Shown here: piece by piece, positions 10,634 to 21,755 of the stretch
Position numbering within the stretch: the stretch's first letter is position 1
Layout of the letters: every line of letters starts with the position of its first letter
Assembly (NCBI RefSeq): GCF_963169125.1
Contig: NC_084798.1
Location: forward strand, 198,519,481 to 198,583,480
Reading direction: 5' to 3'
Length of the DNA stretch: 64,000 bases
From: Humulus lupulus
Lineage: Eukaryota > Streptophyta > Magnoliopsida > Rosales > Cannabaceae
The notes under the pieces: model-generated
Database searches by the model: none
What the model saw: only the letters and a program-made list of their open reading frames with translations
Told to the model about the DNA's origin: nothing
Position numbers and translations under genes: made by a program

Positions 10634-13600
10634 TGTAATATCCAACATTTTCATAATACATTTATTTATAATAAATCAGAGTTTTAATACATAAAATGTA
10701 CAAGTTTACAAATTTAAGAAATAGTAATGGAAAAATAGTGTTTAAAATATCATTTTTATGTTTTTAATGAGATTAAAGAGAGAGAAACTTGAGTAGTCAA
10801 GTATTGGACCTGAATGTCATATAATTTTAATTGGGGATTTTTATAAAATTAAGAAAGTTTTGCTAAAGGACTTATTTGAAAAGAATTTTAGTATTTTGGG
10901 TCCAAGTGTAATTTTTTAAAAAAAAATAAATAAATAAAATAAAAAAAAAAGAAAAGAAAAGAAAAGAAAAGGCTTCAGCCTTTCTTTTTTACCCGAGTCT
11001 CTCTCTCTCTCCTCAGAAAACCTCTCTCTCTCCTCTGCGTATTACTGTTGCCGACGACGCAGGAGTACTTTCCGGCCACCATTTTTAGCCACGCGCCGGA
11101 CCGTTGGATTCAGAGGCCTCCGAACTATCGACCCACGCGGGAATCTAGAGCTCACTCGCCGATTAAACGCCTCAACCACTCGATTTAAGTTCGGCCACCC
11201 CGCGACTTCAAAGTTGCGATTCGGCCACCTCGGGCATCCGTTTGCCGATCCGTCACCACCATCGTGCTCCTCGTGTTGTGGGCTTCAAAACCCAATAACT
11301 TGTTCCTACATCTACCATAGTTGGGTGGTGGGCCCACCACGAGCCACCGCGATCCACCGTAGATCGACGGTCGAAACTTAGTGTTCGAGGTTCCGAAGTA
11401 CGTTTTGAGTCTCAGAAAATCATCGTTTGACTTATTGTGGAACCCGATCATTTTGGTATAATTTCTTTAACCTATATATTGTGATTTAATTGTGATTGAT
11501 TAGAGTAATTGTTATTATGTGTATTTATGGTATATAATTATATATTATTGATATATGGAATATTTTCTGTAATTTACTGGCTGTCTGGGATTATATATAT
11601 TTTTTATACAGGTTTTGATTTTGGAATTGTCCACTTTATAGCCGTTGTGCTGTCTAATTTTCTAGAAAATATTAGATATTAAATCAAGTATAAAAATACA
11701 TATTTAATTGATTTTATATTAATATGGAAATTATTATGATTAAGTAATTTTAATTATTATTGTTATTATTTTGTTAAGTAAATCAAGAATACAGATTCAT
11801 ATATATATATATGAAAAGTATGATTTATAGTAAACCTATTATCTAACCATTATTATTGTATATTAATATTTGAATATTAAAATAATATCAAATATTAGTT
11901 TCTTACAGTTATCGATATTTGTAAGACCAGTGAAGTTTGGAGAAAGTATATTTATTATATCACTGGAATTGATATTATGACTAATTAATAATAATATAAA
12001 TATTTATATTTATATTATTATCATTATATTGATTATTACAACTTTATGCTAAAAATATGATTTCTTTTATAAAATGACTATTTGAATATATACATCCATA
12101 TACGTATTGCTATTGAAGTATTTTGTTATTAATATTGAAATAAGTTTAATTATAGACGATAATTATTATTTTTGTTGGGATTATTATTATTATTATCATA
12201 AGGGTACATTATCTTATGAGCAAGGTTTAAAGCATGGTTTTATATGAAGAGTTATTTGCATTACGTTGATAATAATTTATTATTATCATTTATATAGTTT
12301 CTGGTATTATTAATATACACTATCAATAGCGTATATTTATGATTTTGATAGAATTTAATAAATGATGTGCCTTGAATAGGATTTGTATGGATTTGATTGA
12401 TTGACTCTTGGTGAGGAATTTTAAAATAAGCTAAGGACCTAAGGTAAGTAAATCTCACCTTTTGTGCTTAAGTGTAAGATGCATGACTACATTGATTGTG
12501 TACATCTGATGAGTTAAGTATGGTATGATGATGATGCATATGATAAGTATGTGAAGAATGGTTATATGAACACCATAAGGGTGTTGTGTGATATGTAATT
12601 GATGAATTCTGTGATATGTGAAAGATGTCTTACTTGGTTAAGAATGATATGAATTATGTGCAAGTATGTGTTCTTATGTTGATGGATATGTGGATTACTC
12701 TATGTTCATGATTTGTTATATGTTATGATATATGAAGCGTTTAAGTTTTTAGGCTGGAAACCTTAGACCTGAGCCATAGCTCTACGTTAAGGTATAACAA
12801 CGCCACCAACCCAAAGCTTCATGTATTATGACTAAAGATGTTTTGAGTTATATGAGATGTGATACAATGCCTTGATTGAATACCATCAACATCAGTCATG
12901 AACACGAACATTGGCATTTAAGCATCAGCATGTATGCATGGCATGTACAGTTATGTGATACATTATTATGTGATATAAGACCATGCATATGAATATGAGA
13001 AAAGTTATGAAATGTCTTGAAAAGTTTTATGTAAAGTTAAACATTTTAATGACACAAGGCTTAAGCAAAGTGATAATAAGATGTTAAAAAGGGTGCCACT
13101 GTTTCGATGAAGCAATCAAGTAAGTTCAGTAAAGAAGACGGGGGTCTATTAAGGCTTATAGTGGCCGCCCACTAGTGCGGGCTAGGTCAAAGTTGACCAT
13201 TTAGATATGTTTTCCATGTTCCCGTCTTTCTCCTCCATATGTGTAATAAGTATGGCAGCTATGGCAACGATGAAATGAGTGTTATGATGAGCCTAGCTGA
13301 GATGATGGCTAGCCGGAGGAGAACCCATGGGATTCTATATGATATGTGTAACAAGCCCTGCAGGCATTGGCTGAATCAAACAGTGTGCACAAGTGAAATC
13401 GGGCCCATAAAAATGTGAAACTAAAAGAAAGAGCATAAAAGTAAAGTTTGAAAGTCCATGAGCAATAAATGAAATGCATAAGTATATAAGTCAGCATATT
13501 AGTATGTGTGCACTACAAACTCACGACATTCATGTGTATGTGTATGCATGAGATTTGCTTACTGAGCGTTAGCTCATTATGTTATTTTCCAACATTTTTC

Positions 13601-13866
13601 CAGGTGTGGCTTTAGCTGTTGAGCAACTTGTGGAGCACGGACTCAGTAGCAATGCAATAATGGTTTAGAGTTTTCATATGGTTGCCTTAAATTTAAAGTA
13701 TTCATACGTGTAATAATTTCTACTAATAAGTTTATATAAAAGTTTTAAATTTTTCTGTATTTCTTCGTATCATTTTATTTAATTCTTTTGGTCAAGTGCC
13801 TTACATACTCGTAAACCCTAGAATTACGAGTATGTGGCAGACGTACCCTACCTTAGGGACGTTACA
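10634..13866 (+). repeat. 5' LTR of the young element
   Basis: TGTAATATCC to GACGTTACA, 3233 bp. It contains an A/AG-rich run at 10918-10970, CT microsatellites at 11000-11035, a moderately GC-rich stretch at 11040-11450, then AT-rich sequence. ORFs within it recur identically in the 3' LTR and are not considered genes. Confidence 0.92.
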
Positions 13867-13868
13867 AA

Positions 13869-13880
13869 TGGTATCAGAGC
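13869..13880 (+). promoter_or_regulatory. Primer-binding site of the young element
   Basis: TGGTATCAGAGC, two bases after the LTR end, matching initiator tRNA-Met. It shows that the element is on the plus strand. Confidence 0.92.
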
Positions 13881-14386
13881 TTTGAGTTTGTAGATGTCGT
13901 ATACTCGTTATGTTATTAGATTTTGGGATCTGAAATGCTACTGAGTTCCGCCACAAGACAAGCCACACGTTAATGGTTAGTATAATTTATCCATATTTTA
14001 GTTAATGTATGTTAATGATGTTGTATAATTGTATTAGAAACTCATTGTGTGTTTGAGTTTCCATGATATAAGTATGAGTTTGGATTAAATGAATATTCTC
14101 ATGCACAGTAGAGAAATTGAAGTTTGTTATTTATCGGAATGCATGCCTTGATTATTGATGTGATAAATAATTGATGATCTATCGATGTCGATGTTTGGAT
14201 TGTTATTTGATATTCTCAAGCTTTGAAAGTGACCTATCAGTTCAGTTAGTGTGTTAAGGGTTAATATGTCAGGTTAGTGTTTTGGAGAGCAGAATTTTAG
14301 GTTGTCACTGAGAGCACACACAATAAGAGACTTTAGTGAAACAGTAGTAATATATAGAAAAAAAAAAATACATAATACATAATACA

Positions 14387-15034
14387 TTAAGGATTGGGGT
14401 TTTGGACACGTTCTACCTCGTCGATCAACTTTTGTTGTTCAACTCTAAGGGTCTCCCCAGTAGTTTGCAGTGTCCGAAATTTTTCCTTCATATCGACTGA
14501 GTAATTAGCAAGAAGTGTAGTTAAAGTCCCATTCTCCTTAACCAACTTCTCCTTCTCTCGAGTCAATGCCTTGTTGGCATTTCTAATGGCTATCATCTCT
14601 TGTTTTTGTGTTTCTATATACCTTTTCAAGTGGTCAACCTCTTGTTCTCTTGCAAGAACCCGTTGGCCTAGGTTTGAGACCGATGCTGCCGCCTGAGTGG
14701 TAAGAACTAAGGAATCTTTTACAGCTTGTAGGTCCGACCTATGGGATAAAATTGTTTGGTCTTTAGGGGTGAGTATGCTTTGACCTATACTAATGGCCAC
14801 CTTTTTATCGAGCATAGCTGAGTCCTCCACCGTGACAAGGCCAGTATCAGAATAAAATTTGGGAAGCCAAACTCTAGGAAATTGAGTATTTCGTTCTGGG
14901 ATGTGTACCGTAGGATACACCATTAGCTGTGGTAGGGGTGCAGAAATTTTTGGGGAAGGTTCGATAGTGGGTAGATTTGGCTCAGGTAAAGCTAAAGTTA
15001 GATCTAAGTTCAGCTGAGATGATGAGGATGCCAT
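14387..15034 (-). CDS. Antisense ORF of the young element; coiled-coil protein with EAR-like N-terminus
   Basis: An uninterrupted 215-residue frame starts at the ATG complementary to 15032-15034. The frame is open 17 codons further upstream, but I see no earlier ATG in that stretch. It runs opposite to the element. Residues 1-6 are MASSSS. Residues 8-16 alternate leucine (LNLDLTLAL), matching the LxLxL form of plant EAR repression motifs. A proline-rich stretch follows at about 17-50. From about residue 115 to 210 the protein is rich in K, E and Q with heptad-like leucines, suggesting a coiled coil. No enzyme domain, zinc finger or membrane segment is seen. A TATA box lies about 95 bp upstream of the ATG on the same strand. 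I do not recognise the family. Antisense additional ORFs are known in some plant gypsy elements, and this may be one. Expression and function are unproven. Confidence 0.6.
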   Translation of the reverse strand: MASSSSQLNLDLTLALPEPNLPTIEPSPKISAPLPQLMVYPTVHIPERNTQFPRVWLPKFYSDTGLVTVEDSAMLDKKVAISIGQSILTPKDQTILSHRSDLQAVKDSLVLTTQAAASVSNLGQRVLAREQEVDHLKRYIETQKQEMIAIRNANKALTREKEKLVKENGTLTTLLANYSVDMKEKFRTLQTTGETLRVEQQKLIDEVERVQNPNP

Positions 15035-15128
15035 GGGTTGCTTAGCTTGAGTAATGGACGGAAGTAATAATGATTTGGTTTTCAAAAGCTTGAGATTGAT
15101 TGTGTTTTAGTGGGTATGTGATGAATTT

Positions 15129-15136
15129 TATTTATA
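15129..15136 (-). promoter_or_regulatory. TATA box for the antisense ORF
   Basis: TATAAATA on the minus strand, in the context TCTATAAATAAAA. A start about 30 bases downstream would give a 5' leader of roughly 65 bases before the ATG at 15034. Placement is good for a plant pol II promoter, but use is unproven. Confidence 0.5.
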
Positions 15137-16315
15137 GAAAAATGCGTTGAACTGTTGGGTCATTGGATCCTTGAATTTGTTTGTTTTCAAGATAGATGTC
15201 ACAGATTTTATCTTGTTTAATGTGTTACGCTATCCTCTCTGATGATGAAAGTCAAACTTATTAAATGTTGTCGACATAGAAATCACTTCTATTGATTTTG
15301 CGATCCTGATTTGAACATGGAAACAATTTGTAAATTGTTGAATGAATCGAGGTGATAAATGTTATTTACTGAATTACTCTGTAGTGTGAATTACTTTCGG
15401 CGATTAAATTATAGTATATTAGCTGTTTTGTCCCGAAAGTAAGATAATGTATTACTTGTGTGAAGTGATGACTGAGTATTATTGGTATATGTGTTGAAAT
15501 GAGACATGTCTAACTTATTAGACATGTGAGAATTATTCGTTTTAGTAGATGAAGTGGTGGATTGGTCAGTCAAGACTTATCCCATGTTTTATTCAATGAA
15601 GGGATACTAAGCTAAGTGTGTGAATTTCCGAGTGGCCACGGTTATTTGCATTCTAGCATAGTATCAATGTGCCCTTTATTATTTTATACATTTGAAAAAA
15701 AAAAAAAAAATTTGATTTTAAATGTTTTCTTAGAGAAAGAATGGGAGTCAGGCTTTTCTGAAATGGTACCTAATGAATGGCCTATCTCACTATTTCTCAT
15801 TCAGGGCAAGCGGTCGGTTTTGACAACGAAAGGGTTTCATAAAGACTTGGTTTTAAAGAATAATCTTCATCGGCTATATAATTGTTTTCTAGTTATCTAA
15901 TTTTATGCAAAAAATAAAAAATAAAAAATAAAAAATTGACTGTAAGACATGAAGATCAAGGATGTTTTCATGATGATGGTCATTTTCTCTTCTTACGTTA
16001 TGTGGTTTGTGTTCAAAAGTATGGATGATGAGGATTCGTTTGTATTTTCGTATACATTCATTGTAATTTATACTATTGTTATAGCTTATTTCCTTTCTTT
16101 CTATATTGTAGTCCTCCTGTGAGGTGTTTACACATCCTCGCCTTTTTATATATGATAAGGATTACAAGTCAGGAATAAGTTTTGTTTTCGGGGTGAAAGT
16201 AAGTGTTGTGTATAAAATCTTATGCTGTGTAATGTTGTTCTGTTTATTTGTAATGGTAGTTCTTGTCTCCGATTATCAAATTTTAGTTTGAAATTTCGAG
16301 GACGAAATTATTTTA
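15137..16315 (+). other. Non-coding internal region of the young element
   Basis: No domain is recognised. It contains A-rich runs near 15694-15710 and 15909-15933. A 94-codon plus-strand frame at 15616-15900 runs through a poly(A/K) stretch and has no recognisable feature. The region ends in the conserved box before the polypurine tract. Confidence 0.6.
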
Positions 16316-16317
16316 AC

Positions 16318-16327
16318 GGGGGAAGGA
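16318..16327 (+). promoter_or_regulatory. Polypurine tract of the young element
   Basis: GGGGGAAGGA immediately before the 3' LTR start at 16329, the expected primer for plus-strand DNA synthesis. Confidence 0.85.
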
Positions 16328-16328
16328 T

Positions 16329-19300
16329 TGTAATATCCAACATTTTCATAATACATTTATTTATAATAAATCAGAGTTTTAATACATAAAATGTACAAGT
16401 TTACAAATTTAAGAAATAGTAATGGAAAAATAGTGTTTAAAATATCATTTTTATGTTTTTAATGAGATTAAAGAGAGAGAAACTTGAGTAGTCAAGTATT
16501 GGACCTGAATGTCATATAATTTTAATTGGGGATTTTTATAAAATTAAGAAAGTTTTGCTAAAGGACTTATTTGAAAAGAATTTTAGTATTTTGGGTCCAA
16601 GTGTAATTTAAAAAAATAATAATAATAAATAAAATAAAAAAAAAAGAAAAGAAAAGAAAAGAAAAGGCTTCAGCCTTTCTTTTTTACCCGAGTCTCTCTC
16701 TCTCTCCTCAGAAAACCTCTCTCTCTCTCCTCTGCGTATTACTGTTGCCGACGACGCAGGAGTACTTTCCGGCCACCATTTTTAGCCACGCGCCGGACCG
16801 TTGGATTCAGAGGCCTCCGAACTATCGACCCACGCGGGAATCTAGAGCTCACTCGCCGATTAAACGCCTCAACCACTCGATTTAAGTTCGGCCACCCCGC
16901 GACTTCAAAGTTGCGATTCGGCCACCTCGGGCATCCGTTTGCCGATCCGTCACCACCATCGTGCTCCTCGTGTTGTGGGCTTCAAAACCCAATAACTTGT
17001 TCCTACATCTACCATAGTTGGGTGGTGGGCCCACCACGAGCCACCGCGATCCACCGTAGATCGACGGTCGAAACTTAGTGTTCGAGGTTCCGAAGTACGT
17101 TTTGAGTCTCAGAAAATCATCGTTTGACTTATTGTGGAACCCGATCATTTTGGTATAATTTCTTTAACCTATATATTGTGATTTAATTGTGATTGATTAG
17201 AGTAATTGTTATTATGTGTATTTATGGTATATAATTATATATTATTGATATATGGAATATTTTCTGTAATTTACTGGCTGTCTGGGATTATATATATTTT
17301 TTATACAGGTTTTGATTTTGGAATTGTCCACTTTATAGCCGTTGTGCTGTCTAATTTTCTAGAAAATATTAGATATTAAATCAAGTATAAAAATACATAT
17401 TTAATTGATTTTATATTAATATGGAAATTATTATGATTAAGTAATTTTAATTATTATTGTTATTATTTTGTTAAGTAAATCAAGAATACAGATTCATATA
17501 TATATATATGAAAAGTATGATTTATAGTAAACCTATTATCTAACCATTATTATTGTATATTAATATTTGAATATTAAAATAATATCAAATATTAGTTTCT
17601 TACAGTTATCGATATTTGTAAGACCAGTGAAGTTTGGAGAAAGTATATTTATTATATCACTGGAATTGATATTATGACTAATTAATAATAATATAAATAT
17701 TTATATTTATATTATTATCATTATATTGATTATTACAACTTTATGCTAAAAATATGATTTCTTTTATAAAATGACTATTTGAATATATACATCCATATAC
17801 GTATTGCTATTGAAGTATTTTGTTATTAATATCGAAATAAGTTTAATTATAGACGATAATTATTATTTTTGTTGGGATTATTATTATTATTATCATAAGG
17901 GTACATTATCTTATGAGCAAGGTTTAAAGCATGGTTTTATATGAAGAGTTATTTGCATTACGTTGATAATAATTTATTATTATCATTTATATAGTTTCTG
18001 GTATTATTAATATACACTATCAATAGCGTATATTTATGATTTTGATAGAATTTAATAAATGATGTGCCTTGAATAGGATTTGTATGGATTTGATTGATTG
18101 ACTCTTGGTGAGGAATTTTAAAATAAGCTAAGGACCTAAGGTAAGTAAATCTCACCTTTTGTGCTTAAGTGTAAGATGCATGACTACATTGATTGTGTAC
18201 ATCTGATGAGTTAAGTATGGTATGATGATGATGCATATGATAAGTATGTGAAGAATGGTTATATGAACACCATAAGGGTGTTGTGTGATATGTAATTGAT
18301 GAATTCTGTGATATGTGAAAGATGTCTTACTTGGTTAAGAATGATATGAATTATGTGCAAGTATGTGTTCTTATGTTGATGGATATGTGGATTACTCTAT
18401 GTTCATGATTTGTTATATGTTATGATATATGAAGCGTTTAAGTTTTTAGGCTGGAAACCTTAGACCTGAGCCATAGCTCTACGTTAAGGTATAACAACGC
18501 CACCAACCCAAAGCTTCATGTATTATGACTAAAGATGTTTTGAGTTATATGAGATGTGATACAATGCCTTGATTGAATACCATCAACATCAGTCATGAAC
18601 ACGAACATTGGCATTTAAGCATCAGCATGTATGCATGGCATGTACAGTTATGTGATACATTATTATGTGATATAAGACCATGCATATGAATATGAGAAAA
18701 GTTATGAAATGTCTTGAAAAGTTTTATGTAAAGTTAAACATTTTAATGACACAAGGCTTAAGCAAAGTGATAATAAGATGTTAAAAAGGGTGCCACTGTT
18801 TCGATGAAGCAATCAAGTAAGTTCAGTAAAGAAGACGGGGGTCTATTAAGGCTTATAGTGGCCGCCCACTAGTGCGGGCTAGGTCAAAGTTGACCATTTA
18901 GATATGTTTTCCATGTTCCCGTCTTTCTCCTCCATATGTGTAATAAGTATGGCAGCTATGGCAACGATGAAATGAGTGTTATGATGAGCCTAGCTGAGAT
19001 GATGGCTAGCCGGAGGAGAACCCATGGGATTCTATATGATATGTGTAACAAGCCCTGCAGGCATTGGCTGAATCAAACAGTGTGCACAAGTGAAATCGGG
19101 CCCATAAAAATGTGAAACTAAAAGAAAGAGCATAAAAGTAAAGTTTGAAAGTCCATGAGCAATAAATGAAATGCATAAGTATATAAGTCAGCATATTAGT
19201 ATGTGTGCACTACAAACTCACGACATTCATGTGTATGTGTATGCATGAGATTTGCTTACTGAGCGTTAGCTCATTATGTTATTTTCCAACATTTTTCCAG

Positions 19301-19563
19301 GTGTGGCTTTAGCTGTTGAGCAACTTGTGGAGCACGGACTCAGTAGCAATGCAATAATGGTTTAGAGTTTTCATATGGTTGCCTTAAATTTAAAGTATTC
19401 ATACGTGTAATAATTTCTACTAATAAGTTTATATAAAAGTTTTAAATTTTTCTGTATTTCTTCGTATCATTTTATTTAATTCTTTTGGTCAAGTGCCTTA
19501 CATACTCGTAAACCCTAGAATTACGAGTATGTGGCAGACGTACCCTACCTTAGGGACGTTACA
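16329..19563 (+). repeat. 3' LTR of the young element
   Basis: 3235 bp, nearly identical to the 5' LTR. Differences I can see are an extra CT dinucleotide near 16726, the make-up of the A-rich run at 16610-16640, and a T/C difference at 17833. This low divergence is the main evidence for recent insertion. Confidence 0.92.
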
Positions 19564-20747
19564 ACCCATTTCCTATAAGAAGGGCATTTTAGTAATTTGA
19601 CCCACTGAGGGTATAATTGCAAATTCACGTGTGTGATTAAGACCACATTATTATGTGGATATATTTGGGTTACTCGACGCGAGGCGATCCTAGTGAGCAA
19701 GTTAGCGAAAAAGTCACAACAGGGTAAAATACCCGGCTCGGGGTTAGCACAGGGGTATTTTGGTAATTTAGTACATTGCCGGGATTTATCGGGTAATGGG
19801 AGATTAAATGATTATTATTTTGAGATAGTTGGGGATTTAGAGGAACACTCGGGGATTAACGGGAAATGGCAATTGACGGAATTGCTCTTGAGGTTATTAG
19901 AGGATTTAAGTTAGTGGTTATGGCATTTTCGACTTTTGGCAAAGGAGATATACTTGGTTAGGCAACTGGCATTTTTAGAAACACTTAGAAGGAAAAGCTC
20001 TCTCTCTCCCATGGCTCTCTCTCTCTCTCCTTGATAGCTTGGAAAGTTTTGAGAAGATTGAAGGACAAAGCTTAGGAAATTGAAGGGTTTAACTTGTGGA
20101 ACTTGGGGATTAGCTCAAGAGTGAAGATATCTCAGAGGTAAGGATCTTAACTCGAATTCCCTTATGTTAATTCTGTTGTTTCTGTAGAAATTTTAGAGTG
20201 TGCATGTGAGGTAGGTTTGAAGATTGAATCTTGGATTTTTATGGGTTTTCAATCAAGTATTTAGCTAGGTTTTGTTGCTAGAAAAATGTTAAATTTGTTA
20301 TGATGATTGAATTGAAGTTTTAAGTATAATTGGGTTCGGCTAAAGGAAAAACCCAGGAATTCTGGGTTCGAAGGGTCGGGCCGCGGCCCTGTTCTTGGGG
20401 TGTCGCAGCCCTCTTGAACCCAAGGAGCCAAGGAAGGCTCTGTTGCGAGGGCGCGCCGCGACACCTCTTAGGTAGGGCCGCGACGCGTGCTTAGTAGAAT
20501 GGGGAGGCTAAGCCTCTGACGGGCGGGACGTGGCGCAAGGGCATGGGGCCGTGACGCTTAAGGGGATTTTCGACCCCGAAAGGGTTTTGAGTGCGGGAAC
20601 TCAACCTTAAGGGTTCGGGATCGATCCTACTACCTTGTTTAGTGGAATTCGATGTCCCAGAGGCTAGGACTCGGTCTGGAAGCCTTTATTCACTCGTTGT
20701 TGACGGAATTATTTATCATGGTTGTGACTAGGTCAACACTAGGGGCT

Positions 20748-21755
20748 CGAAAACAGATTATTTGAACTCTGATTCGGTAAGTTATTTTGAATTTCTCAAA
20801 AGTTGGTGGGATGACTATCATAACTATCATGTACGCTGTCATACAAAACAATTGGGTTGTAATTTTACCAAGTACCGAAATTAGAAACACTCTTACGGTA
20901 GGGACAAAAGTGATGCCCCTACCTAAAAAGCTCCCTATATATTTATATATATAAGAATTTTCTTAGGTAGGACCATTACTTTTGCCCTTACCGTAGGGGT
21001 CTTTTTAATTTTCAGCACTTTGAGAAATTATAACCCAATTTTTTTTATATGACAGCCTACATGATAGTTATAGTAGGCATCCTGACAATTTTTGTGGATT
21101 TTCTGAATAATTTACATTGTCGAATCATAGTTCAAACAAATTGTTTTCCACGCGTATAAAAAAATCAGGCACGCATGCGACTGATTGTTTAAACTCTGAT
21201 TTTGGCAACGTAAATTATTTGGAATTTCATAAAAATTAGCGGGATGCCTCCTATAACTATAATGTACGCCATCATATAAAAAAATTAGGTTATAATTTCT
21301 CCAAATGTCAAAAATTAAAAACGCATCTACGGAAGGGACAAAAGTGATGCCCCTACCTAAGAAAATTCCTATATATATATAAATATATAGGGAGCTTCTT
21401 AGGTAGGGGCATCACTTTTGTCCATACCGTAAGGGTGTTTCTAATTTTGGTACTTGGTAAAATTACAACTCAATTGTTTTGTATGACAACGTACATGATA
21501 GTTATGATAGTCATCCCACCAATTTTTGGGAAATTCCAAATAACTTACCGAATCAGAGTTCAAATAATCTATTTTCCACACGTATAAAAAAAAGTAGGCA
21601 TACGTGCAACTGACTGTTTGAATTATGATTTTAGTACTGTAAATTATTTAAATTTTTCTGAAAAATTAGCAGAATATCTATTGTAGCTATAATGTACGAC
21701 ATCAAATAAAAATAAATTATATTATAATTTCTCCAATTACTAAAAATAAAAATGT
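20748..21755. repeat. Cluster of three foldback MITE units of one family
   Basis: A terminal motif around CTTAGGTAGGGGCATCAC occurs four times in alternating orientation (about 20905-20930, 20960-20985, 21335-21362, 21396-21420). The middle unit (about 20952-21372) is complete, with inverted ends and a centre near 21150. The left unit is only the right half (20748-20935). The right unit (21391-21755) has its left end and centre but lacks the last ~60 bp. The units are separated by AT-dinucleotide spacers. No coding sequence is seen. The family is unknown to me. Confidence 0.72.

Larger units (their letters stand above)
10634..19563 (+). mobile_element. Young non-autonomous gypsy-type LTR element (LARD-like)
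   Basis: Two LTRs of 3233 and 3235 bp flank a 2462-bp internal region. The PBS TGGTATCAGAGC lies at 13869-13880 and the polypurine tract GGGGGAAGGA at 16318-16327. The box TTCGAGGACGAAATT at 16295-16309, typical of Tekay/Del elements, lies just before the tract. Flanking sequences gccca (10629-10633) and accca (19564-19568) form a near-perfect target duplication. No gag, protease, RT or integrase is present, so it must move using proteins of another element. The only substantial ORF is antisense (14387-15034). The LTRs differ at only a few places I can see, mostly in simple repeats, so the insertion is recent. Confidence 0.9.
10465..20753 (+). mobile_element. Truncated Tekay-like LTR, split by the young element
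   Basis: The LTR begins TGTAACATCCCAAATTCC at 10465 and continues to 10633. It is interrupted by the 8.9-kb element and resumes at 19564 (ACCCATTTCCTATAAG). It can be followed to about 20750 by similarity to the solo LTR at 36982-39668, including the GC-rich segment at 20370-20580. The last ~1.4 kb expected for this family is missing, and MITE sequence begins at the break. Only LTR sequence is present, with no gag or pol. Whether it was a solo LTR or part of a full element cannot be told. Confidence 0.78.

Noticed and set aside
11185..11451. 88-codon minus-strand frame, repeated at 16882-17148
   Set aside because: It lies in both LTRs of the young element and is identical because the LTRs are. 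No domain or promoter; the same holds for frames at 12261/17958 and 13309/19006.
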